From positions 1,116,001 through 1,180,000 of the forward strand of contig RSEE01000003.1 of assembly GCA_003971905.1 (NCBI GenBank): DNA of 64,000 bases. Reading direction: 5' to 3'. Below the pieces are notes generated by a model. The model was not told where the DNA came from. It did not search any database and was given only the letters and a program-made list of their open reading frames with translations. The stretch comes from Moniliella sp. 'wahieum'. Lineage: Eukaryota > Basidiomycota > Moniliellomycetes > Moniliellales > Moniliellaceae. The translations under genes and the position numbers were made by a program. Shown one piece after another: positions 14,801 to 25,257 of this stretch. Numbering within the stretch: position 1 is the stretch's first letter; every line of letters starts with the position of its first letter.

Positions 14801-15297
14801 CGCTCGAGTCGATCATGAGGCGGACGGGTGCTTCCATTGATTTGCACCTTACCGACACAGTGCGGGCGATCGACTGGGACGCATTCGAAGCGCCCCCGCC
14901 AACAAGGTCGAATGGTATGGGTTCGGTCCGATCCGGCATGTCCTTGCCTTCTCGGGAATTTGTACGGCCCGAGGTACCTCCACGTGATGCAATGCACGCC
15001 GACTTGGCTCGCTTTGTCGCGCATCTTCGCAAGCTGAAGGGGATGAGCGCGTGGGATCCATGCAACTTGCTCAAGCTTCAAGACAACATCCTAGCCCCCC
15101 GCCCCCCTCCCGTGGCAACACCCCGGACATCCATGACGACCAGCCGGCGTCCGTTTCGATGGCGCGTGAATCGCCTACTCAGGCAACCCCGATCGATAAA
15201 CCCGCTGCTCCCGCCAATTCTACGTCCTCAGCCCCCATTCACTCGGTCCTTTCTGAATCAGGTACCCGGGTGTTCGGGCGATACGGAAGGACTCTGA
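11879..15297 (+). CDS. VPS54: Vps54, GARP tethering complex subunit (multiple frameshifts)
   Basis: Subunit of the Golgi-associated retrograde protein complex, which tethers endosome-derived vesicles at the trans-Golgi. N-terminal part: MSAGFNAISTVLNHP, then SVFFDLDYSLSDPRYFEQ; the Vps54_N coiled region LLGEKLSFYSDVIEQHL and SERSEAILNAASSLQ follows at about 12330-12700. The C-terminal Vps54 domain is clear: AGLTNINARHLALA, LLPYIREMVRRHLPKRMK, EFDRLRQDYTDHRMEIQTKL, then after an intron (14520-14580, GTACGT...CAG) VLNWEKAAEAE and LKDSSTLSTILSRYLPTGTL. The reading changes frame about eight times (near 12010, 12260, 12320, 13115, 13570, 13815, 14335); nearly all fit a single missing base. The true 3' limit is unclear because the open stretch runs on into the disordered region that follows. 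Confidence 0.85.
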
Positions 15298-17757
15298 GCC
15301 TAACGTTTGGGCTCCCCAGCTCCCCTAATCCCATCGGCAGCAAACTATGCGCCACCGCCTGTCCAGGCACGTCCACCAGCCCCAACGATCAAGTACCAAC
15401 CCCGGCAGCGGCCACCACAGAGGCGCAGTACCGCTTCCCCTGCTCCGAGCCCTCCCCCGACGGACTTATTGAGCCCCTCGATCGACCCAACGCTGCGTCG
15501 ACATGGATCGGTGGGCTCGTCAATGGATCGCGCTTTCTCGCCTGCCGGTTCTCGCCCCCCAACTTCGCCCTTGTCACCAGGAACGGGACGGGAGTATCCG
15601 ATCACCACCTCCTACATCCCTCGCCGTTCCAGTTCGAGCATGGCCAATTCCCAACACGCCCATCTACGTGCACCGTCGGAGCCTGTGCGTTCCAGCCGCT
15701 CCCCCCTTGCTTCCCCCGCCCCGACACCTTCCTCGCCCAGTTCCAGCCCGCCCCGATCGACAGTGTCGACGTTTGAGTCGGCCGTGCACGCACCTTTGCT
15801 TACCCGCCCAGAACCGATCAGAGCCACAACAGTGCCCGTGACGGACGACGAAGACGATGCACAACCGATCTTGCTTTCTCGCAGAGGGCCACCGGTCCGT
15901 GTCACCGCGTCCCCATCCCTGGGAGGTAGCATGCCCACCATGCCCACCAGCGACGACTCGGACGATGACATCCCACTTGCTCATCGCGCAGCTACGATCG
16001 CCAACCGTTCTTCTTACTCACCGGCTCCGAAACCTTTGCCGCATCAGGCCCCAACTCCAATGATGCAGACGATCATTACTGAGAGCCCGGCGGGGGCGGA
16101 CCAGGATGTGCCTCCCCTGGCCCTCGGCCCGAAGTGACAGCCCCTGCCCCAGAACCAGAATCGGCTCCAGTGCCAGCTCCAGTGCAAGCTTCAGTGCAAG
16201 TGCAAGCTCCGGAAGATACACCTACCTCCACTGGGCCGACTGATGTGCCCGCCTTGACGGATACTGCTGGTCCCACAACCCTGCCCATATCAGTGCCTGC
16301 TTCTGTTCCAGCACCCAATGTGGTTGAAGCCCCAGCGCCTGATTCACATGCGGCTCCTACAGAAGCGGTGGAGCCTGCGGTCGCTCCTGCACCCACAACC
16401 ATACCCTCATTGGCTACAGGTTCCACTCAGGCTCCTGCCCCGGCTCCTGTTTCAACAACATCCGTGTCAACGCCTTTGACGGCCACACCAGAAAAGCAGC
16501 GCAAGCGTCTTTCGCTCAAGAGCGTCTCGCCGAAGCCACGCGAAAGCGGACTTCGTTAGGCAAGACACCACTATCCCCTATCGTTACCAGCCCTACCACC
16601 TTGCAGAACTCGTCCTCTCCTGTCAGATCTACTCCCGTTTCATCTCCAATGGCCAAAACCGCAACCACTGCCACTCCTGCCTCCACGGCCGTGGAGGATG
16701 TTTCAGTGCCCATCGCGCAAACCCGCAAATCTACGATGGAGGGGACAGCCAGGTTTCTAAGGGAGACCTGGGGAGAATGGTACGAAGGGCAAATCTGGCA
16801 CCCCCGTCGCTTCACCCACGCTTGATGTTGAGAAGAGGGAGCACCGCGACGGAGAAGGGTACGGAAGAAAGGGTTGACCTCACCACAGCCAAGGAAAAGG
16901 AGACTGCTATCACAGCTGTTCCCTCGGTCGGTGTTGCTGAGACTGTGGCAGAGTCTGTTCCTGGGCAAGAAAAGGTTGTCATGCAGCAACCTTCCTCCCC
17001 GGCCCAAGAGAGTTGTCGCATCGCACCCAATCCTGAATCCAATTCGCCCTCACGTTCCGGTCCTGAGGCGCTATCCGAGGCTACTGCATCCTACTCTGAT
17101 TCTCCGCACCCCACTTCTTCAAAGGCAATTCCAGAGGGCGTGGTCACAACGCCAGACTCCGCGTTACCTGCTGCAACGTCTGCGGAGCAACCCGAGAAAC
17201 GAGTCCCTGCGGAGGAGTCCGATCTAGAGGCCCCAAAAGAAACGATGGAGACGGCTTCTACCGATTTGGTGGTCGCGCCAGTCAACCCTCAGCCCGACAA
17301 GGAGCCAGCCAAATCTGAGCCCGACAAGGAAACTACAAGTCCTGATACCCGGACGAGCCTGTCGGATCGTGCCGAAGCACGGCAGGATGATGTGGAACAA
17401 GCAGGTGTGGCTAAGCCCGAAAACAAGATAATCCAACCCAGCACCTCGCCTCCATTGGATTCAACCGCATCGGATCCGCCCCTGGTTTACCCTCTCAAGC
17501 GGGGGAAGGCGACGCGGCTGGGCCGGAAAAGAGCACTGTGTCGTCCATCACAGCTGATCTGATCACCTCAGACACAACGCCTTCTTCCCTGCCCACGCCT
17601 GAGCCTGAGCCCGAATCTCTCGTTACTAGTGAGGACCAAGTCGAAAATGTCGACCCAGATACACAGGTCGCCTCTTCCCCGGCCTTACCAAGGAGGAGAA
17701 GGAACGCGAGAAACGTCGCCGTAAAAAGAAAGCGCAACGGCAGCGCAAGAAAAAGTA
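15051..17757 (+). CDS. Long Pro/Ser/Thr/Glu-rich disordered region: Vps54 extension or separate gene
   Basis: From about 15050 to 17757 the sequence keeps coding-like composition, switching frames several times (near 15270, 16135, 16560, 16800, 17530). The predicted protein is intrinsically disordered: Pro/Ser-rich first, acidic patches (TDDEDDAQ, SDDSDDDIP) at 15840-15970, Ala/Pro/Val-rich repeats at 16140-16440, then Glu/Ser/Thr/Pro-rich. It ends with a highly basic, lysine/arginine-rich stretch beginning GLTKEEKEREKRRRKKK and the stop at 17755-17757. No domain was recognised. The first possible independent start in a plausible frame is ATG at about 15155 (MARESPTQ), but no obvious promoter separates it from Vps54 and no unavoidable stop lies between once breaks are repaired, so a fused tail of Vps54 of about 900 residues is equally possible. 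Confidence 0.5.
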
Positions 17758-17962
17758 AGCTAGCTTCGTCGTGCTTCGTCGTGCACTCGCACTGGTCTCC
17801 TATGTCCCCGAACCATCCATGAAAATAGACGTTTCGCAAAATATGTCACCGACTCACCTACGAAAGAAGCCCTTCATCTGATAGAAATCCGCCCACAAAG
17901 AGACAGAATCGCACCCCAACTTGGTGGAGTAGATGGATCATTGCACAGGGCAGCCAGGCTCA

Positions 17963-18734
17963 TCATCGCCTACCGAATGCCCAGTTCATCGCCGTGCCCG
18001 CGGCCGACCAAGTAGACGCGGCTGCCGGAGCCAGCATGTCGGAGAAGCCAGTGACAGTACCCGGCATCGCAGCGGCTACGGCGGCGGCGGATCCAGGGAT
18101 GTTTTTCGCCGATTCGGCCCGGGCCGCCCCAATGGCCTGGGCTTGCTTCACCAGCTCGGCCATGTTGGTCTCCACCACAATCCCACCTTGGATCATCTCC
18201 CCCAGCAAGGCATGGACCCGATCAAAGGCAAATACAAGATCCAGCTCGCAGACCGAGGTGAACATACGATCCAGTGCCTCCACAAACACCTGCAAGACAA
18301 AAGACATCCAAGGTTAGTAAGCGCCCATATACCAAACCATCCCACGCGACAAGACGGACCTGAATCAAATCCAATGCCCAGTTCGCTCTCCGCTGCATCA
18401 ACGACAAAAACGAAGTACAGCGTGGCAAACTGGCGGTAAATGATGCGCAAGGGACACGTGTCAACCGTGCTGGCCGTCGCTGGTGGATCGGCATCATCAA
18501 ACGGAACCGGCTTGGGAGCGGCAGCTGGGGACCGGCACCAACGAACGAGGCCAGCAACGGTTGCAGCTCGGGAGCATCAGCAAAGTTGGCTGCCTTGTCG
18601 GGTCGACGCGAGACGAGGCTGTAGATGAGCCGGAGGGCACGCTGCTCCGCCCCACTGCCGCCGGCGAGAGGCGTGTAGAAGCGACTCAGACGGGGGCGGC
18701 CGCTGTTGTTGAAGATGAGCACTGCATGAATCAT
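17963..18734 (-). CDS. APS3: AP-3 adaptor complex sigma subunit (frameshifted)
   Basis: Small subunit of the AP-3 clathrin-independent adaptor that sorts cargo from Golgi to vacuole. Starts MIHAVLIFNNSGRPRLSRFY, continues with RIIYRQFATLYFVFVVDAAES and ELG, then DLIQ; intron 18290-18360 (GTCCGT donor, perfect TACTAAC branch point, TTGCAG acceptor); exon 2 gives VFVEALDRMFTSVCELDLVF and GGIVVETNMAELVKQAQA. Two frame breaks: near 18515-18530 (one missing base) and just before DLIQ near 18370 (needs +1 or -2). About 233 aa, longer than the usual 165-190: there is an insert (AAPKPVPFDDADPPATASTV) in the middle and an alanine-rich C-terminal tail of about 50 residues. It converges with the preceding gene (205 bp) and diverges from the nucleoporin gene. 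Confidence 0.9.
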
Positions 18735-18942
18735 CTCCTCATCGTTTCCCGCGCAGAGGCGGGCAGAGCGGCAGCCGAAGGGAGGACGTCGGGCGATGGT
18801 GGGAGGCGCCGCCGCGCCATCGAAACGACACGACAGCGCCGAGGGGGGGGGCCGAAAGCAACCCTAGCGCTTGGTCCCAAGGCACTAGCTGCCCCCGTGC
18901 CCTCGGCCTCAGTCAGGTGTCCAATCGGCGGCGGCGGCAGTC

Positions 18943-18974
18943 GTGCATCATGCATCATGCATCATGCATCACTA
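18943..18974 (+). repeat. Tandem heptamer (ATGCATC)n
   Basis: Four copies of ATGCAT plus C, ending in ACTAGT, in the 350-bp divergent promoter between AP-3 sigma and the nucleoporin gene. A shorter version of the same heptamer is at about 10228-10245 and 10500-10512. Confidence 0.75.
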
Positions 18975-19085
18975 GTCAGTTTTTTTCCCGCAAGTTCGCC
19001 CAAGCCGGAAGGCGTCTCGACCGTCGCTGTCGCTGCCGCCGTCGCCGTTGCCACCACCACCGCTCCGGTTGGGCAGCTCACCTAG

Positions 19086-20814
19086 ATGGCCAAACGTCAA
19101 GCAGCACACCAGCTCACACGCGAAAATGAGGGGGATGCAAGAAGAAGCCCCCGAGGTTACCGCCGCACCGGCCGTGCCCATCGAGCGGCGGCCAATGAAG
19201 GGGCTGCCCCGCCGCCTGGGTGGCGCCCGGCCGACACCGTCAGCGCCGTCTACGTTGGGCAGCGGAAGCTCTCGGTTCCCGCTGCGGCGCCTGCCTCCAC
19301 CGGAGCTTCATCGAAGCCCATGTTTTCCTTTGGTGGGGCCGGGACTGCTGCGCCCGCGCCCGCCACAGCGCCCCTGCGTTCAACTTTTTCAAGCCTGCCG
19401 CCCCCTCTGTGCCCACCTCCACGACCACGCCTGTGCCCAGCGTGGGAGCACCCGTACCTCCATCGGATCCGCTGCCTGCTGCGGAAGAGGATAGTGCACA
19501 CGAGGCGCTCATCTTGTACTTTACCCAACTTCGTGGGCTCAACGCCAGTGTGTCCCGCACCATCAAAAAGGCACTGGAGGACGACCCATTTGCCGATCTC
19601 GGTCCCGTACTCCAGTCCTACGCGGCTCACAGGGCCAAAGTGAAGCAGAGAAACCCGTGCAAAAGCCTTTGTCTGCTCCAGCCCTGCCTTCTGCTGCTCC
19701 TTCTGTATCTAAGCCTTCCTTTGCCTTCAACACATTTTCTACCCCTTCCCCGGCGGTTCCAACTCCCAAAGCTCCTTCTCAGTCGCCTTCTTTGACATTT
19801 GCTCCCGCTACCACGGCACCCAAGGCCACATTTACGTTTAAGCCTGCCGACCTGTTGCTCCAGCCCGAGCAAGGCCAGTGCCGACAGCGACAACCCCGTT
19901 GAAAAGGAGTCAAAGAGTACTACGCCTCCGCCACCGGAAGCCAAGAAGACGCCTTCCGCTCCTACGGTGGCCCCTGGCACGTCGTTCACGTTTGGCGGTA
20001 ATCGGTCGGGTTCTCTCCCTCCACGGGCAATGGTGGTGCCGCACCAGCAGGGGTGCCCAAATTTGAGATTCCCAAGGAGGGTTCAGCTTTGCTGGGGTTA
20101 AGGTGGCGCCCAAAACTTCCTTGCCCAGTTCTTCCAGTGCAGAGGCGAAAGACGATGAAGGGACAAAGAAAGAAAAGACGGAGCCCAAGACGTTCGCCTT
20201 CATCCGCCCTCGGGGGAGAAGAAACCTGAACCAGCGACGGCCCAGCCTGCCTTCACGTTTGCCTCGGCGGCGGCGGCGCCCCCCACATCAAGTGGGTCAA
20301 CATTCAGCTTCAAACCGTCTAGTGGGGGGAGAAACCGGTTTCTTCAGCTGGCTCATCGCTATTTGCCACGACTGAGCAGGCGGCTCCGACCAAGGCCTCG
20401 TTTGGTACGGATGCGCCCCCGACCAGTCTGTTTTCCGATGCATCCAAGAAGCCTGCGCCTGCCTTCAGCTTCAAGGCGGCAGCGCCCACCAATGCCGAGG
20501 AAGGAGACACGACCAAAAAGCCGGCGTCCGCCTTTAGCTTTGGTTCGGGTGGTTCTGCGTTTGGATCGAGTGCATTTGGCGGCTTTGGCTCGACCAGCAC
20601 ACCCGTTAAAGTGGGATTTGGGACGGCTGCGCCTGCCAACCCAGCCGCCAGCAGTTCGCCACCCGCCGTTGGGTTTGGGTTTGGCAACTCGCCCACGTCC
20701 AGCTTTGAAGGGGTGGCTAAGCCGGGCAAGTTCAACTTTAGTGCGGCCAAGGGAGGGGGCATCAAGTTTGGTGATGCCACGACCGACAAGAAGGGGGACA
20801 AGGACAACCAGTAG
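19086..20814 (+). CDS. Nup2/Nup50-like FG nucleoporin (frameshifted)
   Basis: Mobile nuclear-basket nucleoporin that helps disassemble importin alpha-cargo complexes. The N-terminus MAKRQAAHQLTREN matches the conserved start of Nup50/Nup2 (importin-alpha-binding segment), followed after a frame break by QEEAPEVTAAP and KGLPRRLGG. A central segment, ILYFTQLRGLNASVSRTIKK and DPFADLGPVLQSY, matches the conserved Nup50 middle. The rest consists of FxFG/FGF-type repeats (FSFGG, FAFNTF, FTFGGN, FSFKAA, FSFGSGGSAFG, GFGFGN, FNFSAA, KFGDA). Length about 575 aa. The frame changes at least six times. A C-terminal Ran-binding domain, present in many family members, is not seen before the stop at 20812-20814, so this may be a RanBD-less form, or the domain lies on another gene. 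Confidence 0.8.
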
Positions 20815-20843
20815 AGTGCCTATTGGTGGTGGAATCCCTGTTG

Positions 20844-20849
20844 AATAAA
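20844..20849 (+). terminator. AATAAA polyadenylation signal of the nucleoporin gene
   Basis: AATAAA 30 bp after the TAG stop, in the right place for 3' end formation. Confidence 0.5.
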
Positions 20850-20932
20850 GCGGCGTGCGCGTTGTCAATGTTCTGACGTAAGCGGCGGGCGTAAGCCGGA
20901 GGTCACCCGCCCACATGGGTGATAAATTCCCT

Positions 20933-21068
20933 CCAGCGTGGAACGGTGGACCGGCGGCTGCGATGGCGACTGGGGAACGGTGGCTACGGTGGCGAAGGTG
21001 GACCGGTGGCTACGGTGGCGAGCAAGCACCAAGCACCAAGCACCTGACCGGGCCGTAGGCCGGTGGCC
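20933..21068 (+). repeat. Dispersed element, copy A
   Basis: Starts CAGCGTGGAACGGTGGACCG and ends CTGACCGGGCCGTAGGCC plus GGTGG. The same two ends occur at 26282-26380 in the same order and orientation. In copy A the middle contains two rounds of a GGTGGCTACGGTGGCGA unit and a triple AAGCACC. It lies about 120 bp after the nucleoporin stop. No ORF or known family was recognised. Confidence 0.7.
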
Positions 21069-21636
21069 CTCTAGTAATACTAATTTCTATCGTTGCCATC
21101 CAGTTGGTCAGACGGCACAGGCGAAAGGGGGTATAGCGAGACTCACAATGAGATTGAGGGAGTGGAGGGGGTGGCTGCGAGTTGATATAGATGTGTACGA
21201 GACGTGTATTTCGGCAGATACGCGCAGGCGGCTGATTCAAACACAAGCTACAAAATGTCGACCAAATCCATGCAAGCTTGAGAGCTCGGGTGTTAGCAGC
21301 TCCGACGTTCTTCTTGCCGCATCCCCGACCCTCGGTGCCCCTACTTATCCCGCCTGCTCCTTTATTCCGTGTCCCATCTTGGGCCATTCGTCTTTCGAGT
21401 GCCTCCATCTCCTACGAGGTCTATGTCATTGCCTTCACAATAGGCCGCATGCCCAATATCATGCAGCCCCATAGGATAGTACCCACAAGACATGAATTGT
21501 GTGCAAAACGTTCCAACAACTATATTAAAAGAAGCGATAATGACCCGCGCCAGTCGATGCCCCCGTCGCTGTCCTCGTGGGAGGCCCTCCTTCGTTACCC
21601 AGCTCGAGAGACGAGGTTCTGGGTGACGCAACGCCA
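21069..21636. other. Intergenic region between nucleoporin and Zn2Cys6 genes
   Basis: Convergent spacer without a recognised gene; contains two AT-rich patches (21070-21090, 21500-21540). 3' ends of both flanking genes must lie here. Confidence 0.45.
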
Positions 21637-24600
21637 TTAGCTGTTTCTGTTCGAAAGTAGGAGCGTCAGAGGGCAGAGATGAAGGCGGAGGCAGATCGCC
21701 CAACCCCACTCTTGCGGCTGGAGCATGGGGAGGAAACTGGCACTGGTAATGCCCCCCAAACTGAGGGACGCCCCGCCTCCTTCAAAGGCAGACGAGGAGG
21801 AAGGGAACAAGTTGACCGACCCCAGCGAATCCTGTACCATTTGGTTCCACGTTGTAAGCCATACGGAGCCAGTTGCAGTCCCACCCCGCATCATCGGCTA
21901 GGGCGTGCAAATGAGTCGCCGCGGGAGGTATGTTCCCCCCAGCCATGCCCATTTCGTAAAGCAAGGGGAGCGCAGTTTGCCTCATCTCGTCCACAAGTAG
22001 GCCCACACTTTGCTTGTTGTCCCTGCCACTCCCGTTCATCTCTCCTGGGGGTGGCGTTGGCAGGCTCGACTATCCCTGTGCTCTCTCAGCCTCGAGGGGC
22101 ACGGGTGGCTCAACGGACGTTTGCGCTGGGGGGGAAGAGAAGGGGCGCTGAACCGAAGCGCGGGCGGGCTCTGGCTCGGCAGGCACATCTGTCAATCTGA
22201 CGCTGCACCGAGTTTTCGTCTCAACTTGTCAACAAGAGAATGAAGCACCCTACCCAGCACACAGCAGCAGGCAGTGCAAGCTCAAGACGCCGCAGAGCGT
22301 CACGGCCAACGCAGCCTCTCCGAGCAATGCTGCTGGGGTTTCGGTGGTGGCAACGGAAGAAGCGGTATCGGCCGTTTTTGATTGCAAGGTCGACTTGCCC
22401 TTTTGAAGAGAGAGGTGGCGCCTCCAGGCTGTCAGCGCAAGGTACCCCCCTGCGACTAAGAGCTGCTGCCCGTATTCGAGCAAATAAGGTGAGGCGGCGA
22501 GCGTGGCGGCAATGGTTGGGGCCGAACGAATAAGCGTCATTGAGGTCTTGCGACATTCTGTCAAGACGGTTTCCTCCTCCTCCAGCGTGGTTGCGGAGAT
22601 GTTGACTTGCTCCTTGAGGCTCCGCGCATAGTCAACTGAGCCAGATAAGATTGACTGGATGAGTGACCGTTGCGTAAGAAGCATCGTTTGACGGTACTGT
22701 ACGAAATGAAAACACGTCAGTCAACCCCTCGAATACAACAAATTGGAAGTAGCTCACCATGACTGAAGCAGCACATGACTGGAGAGCCAGGTAATGTCGT
22801 GTTGCATCTCCAGTGTCCTTGAAAGATGTGGTCACACTACTCGAATGACCTTTAGTCTCTGTCTTCTCTTGGACTCGCACTTGAGCTTGAGCATGCTTAA
22901 ACTGATCCGGCACTGCGGCAAACCAACGATGAAGAGCGCGTACATCATGGAGGGGAGGAATGGCCTCCATGCCATCCCCCTCCTCCCATTCCATGTCCGT
23001 TTCCGAATTGGACCGTGACTCTTCTTCGTCTTCCCCCGAAGCAGAAGAGATGGGTCGTTCCTCCTGGTCGCTGGTTGGCTGATCCGATGCATCATGCTGC
23101 GTCCTCCTGGATGAGGAATGAGATCGGTGTTTCTCCTTGAGCCGGCCCCGGCGTTGTCGAACAAACGCGTTGCGAGCCACGCGACCCATCAATCGAGAGA
23201 TCTTGACCATCTCGTTAAAACCCTCCACCGACCCGAGGATGTAACTCTTCCCCTTGTCTGGGGGAGGGGAGATATTAGTCACGACAGGTGGGATCAACGG
23301 TTCACGAGGGAACTGTTGGTCCACACTTTCATCCGCAACTCCACATGGCCGTCCGAGGGAAACAGACAAGAGGCGGTCCATCAGGTAGACGCACCACCAA
23401 GTCCGTCTCCGCAGTTCAGGTTCTAACACATCGCCTTTGCTCTGGCTGTGACTTGGTAGGGGTGACCTCAGGTCCAGATCACGATGTAATCCTAGATCTT
23501 GGGCCATGCGCATGGCACGTCCCATGATGATCCAAGCACGAGCAGCGCAGTTGGATGAAACAAGGTAGTAAGCGCGCAGTCCTATGCAATGTACCATTGC
23601 TAGAGACGTTCGCCCGGCACTAAGCGTGTGGAGCGACAAGAGTTCACTTTGCACGAAGAAATGAAGCCCTGCTAAAGTACCATCAACCTTGCCCCTTGCG
23701 CCATCAACAACAGGACCAGCAGCTGAGATTTCGTGTGTTTTAGGCAAGTCGTCCCCCGAGCTTGGGTCGGCAGGTGTGCCTGCGCTAGAGAACGCCTGGG
23801 GAGAGGCGTCTGGTCGGCTTTGGAGGAAGGTCGAGAGTCGTACGTTGATGGGGGTACGGGAGGACATACCCTCGGTTCCTGGGCACCTAGCACGCGTGAC
23901 GCGCAGGCAAACACCGCCAAGACATTGGCAACCAGCATCGGGTCGTTTGCCAGTACGTCTTCTGGGGTCTTTCCCCCGTTGGCAGAGGGCCCCGCGCCAT
24001 GGACAAAGATAGCTTCGGCCTCTCGCCGAAGGGTATAGGGATCAAGAATGGGGAAAAGTGGATGAACAAAGTTGATGTACGTGTCCCATAATCGATCGGC
24101 AAGCGATTTGGGCAAGTTTTTGAGATCAGACGCCGGCGTACCTTTCGCTTTAGCAGCATTGGAAAATGCCTCGGCCGCCGAGTTAAAATGCACGGCTGCC
24201 TGGGCCATGGAGGAGACTCGTCCGGTCCTGCCGATCTGAGTTGGGGACGGTGGGCAGGAGGTCGGATATGCAATGGGCTCAAAGCATAGAGCAGATAAGC
24301 ATCGATCGCATCAACATAGGCATCAGGATCCTCCGCCGGGGAACTCGACTTTCTCCTGAGTCCCGAGTTACTGCCCGAGGAGAGGCGATGGGTCAAAGGA
24401 TCAGAGCTAGCTCTACCACTCCCTTCTTCTCCTGGAACGTCTGTGTCAAATGCGCCAGCACCAGTCAAGGCAGAGGCAGCGTCCATGACGAGCGTGACAC
24501 TTGAGGAGGGACCCAAGTACCGGGTATAAGTGTGACCCGAATCGAACTGGAGACGGCCAGAAGATGGCGCATCCCAGTATTGTGGTTTGTCCGGCACAGG

Positions 24601-25257
24601 CGGAGCGGGTGTGACGCTCTGGCTCTCGCTCGTGTCGCCTCGTGGAGGCTTCCTGGCGGTAGGCAGCTGATCCGATGGTGGAGGGGGAGCAGCTGAAGTT
24701 GATGTGTGAGAGGAATCTGCTAGCAACCCCAGCTCACGCGCCTTGGACATAGCAGACGCGCTCAAAGTCGGTGCCAAAACGGCAACAAACTGTTCCATCC
24801 GCGCCAAACGGGACTCAAGAGTCTCGACATAACGGCGCGAATAGGCAGCTTTGTCTTCCATCTCGGCATACGTGCAAACCGAAATAGCGTTGATACGAGC
24901 CACTTCAGGGTCGTTTCCGCCAGGCGCATTCATAGCAGCAACAAGGCAGCGATGGCAAGGGGATTTGCCGTCACTATCACATTTGGCCTTCTTGCGGCGG
25001 CAAGGCAAGCAAGCACGGCCGACCTTGCTGCGTTTGCGCTTGGCGCCGGCAGAAGGTCCAGCATCCGGATCAGCAAGTCCCTCGCTGTCCTCATCATCGT
25101 CAGCCTGGAAAGACTGAGAAGGCGGGAGCGATGAGCGGGACGGGCGCACACTCCCCCCACGGCCCTGCCCGCGACCGCGACCGCGCCGCGAGGGTGCAGA
25201 TGGAAGGTGCGGACGTGGGGGTGCCTGGGGGGGAAGGCGACTCGAAGATGCCGGCAT
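21637..25257 (-). CDS. Zn2Cys6 fungal-specific transcription factor (frameshifted)
   Basis: Nuclear DNA-binding regulator. About 1180 aa. Basic N-terminus, then the zinc cluster VGRACLPCRRKKAKCD with partners C-H-R-C and a further Cys 24 residues on; then a coiled linker (YVETLESRLARMEQFVAVL) and the fungal_trans regulatory domain: LWDTYINFVHPLFPILD, CIGLRAYYLVSSNCAARAWI, GRAMRMAQDLGLHRDLDL, ELRRRTWWCVYLMDRLLSVS, LGRPCGVADESV. An acidic insert follows (SGEDEEESRSNSETDMEWEE). Intron 22697-22757 (GTGAGC...CAG). Frame breaks near 24230 and 23880. The C-terminal part beyond 22250 (TDVPAEPEPARASVQ, VDEMRQTALPLLYEMGMAG, LPMLQPQEWGWA) looks protein-like but holds one TAG and further breaks, so the end at 21637 is tentative; the minimal end is 22250. 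Target genes are unknown. Confidence 0.8.

Noticed and set aside
11879-17757. General pseudogenisation of the region
   Set aside because: Protein sequence on both sides of each break is well conserved and includes essential genes (SMC6, UTP6); decay would also give substitutions and larger indels.
23672-25257. Two separate transcription-factor genes
   Set aside because: The zinc-cluster part and the fungal_trans part abut with a single frame change and together make one normal protein.
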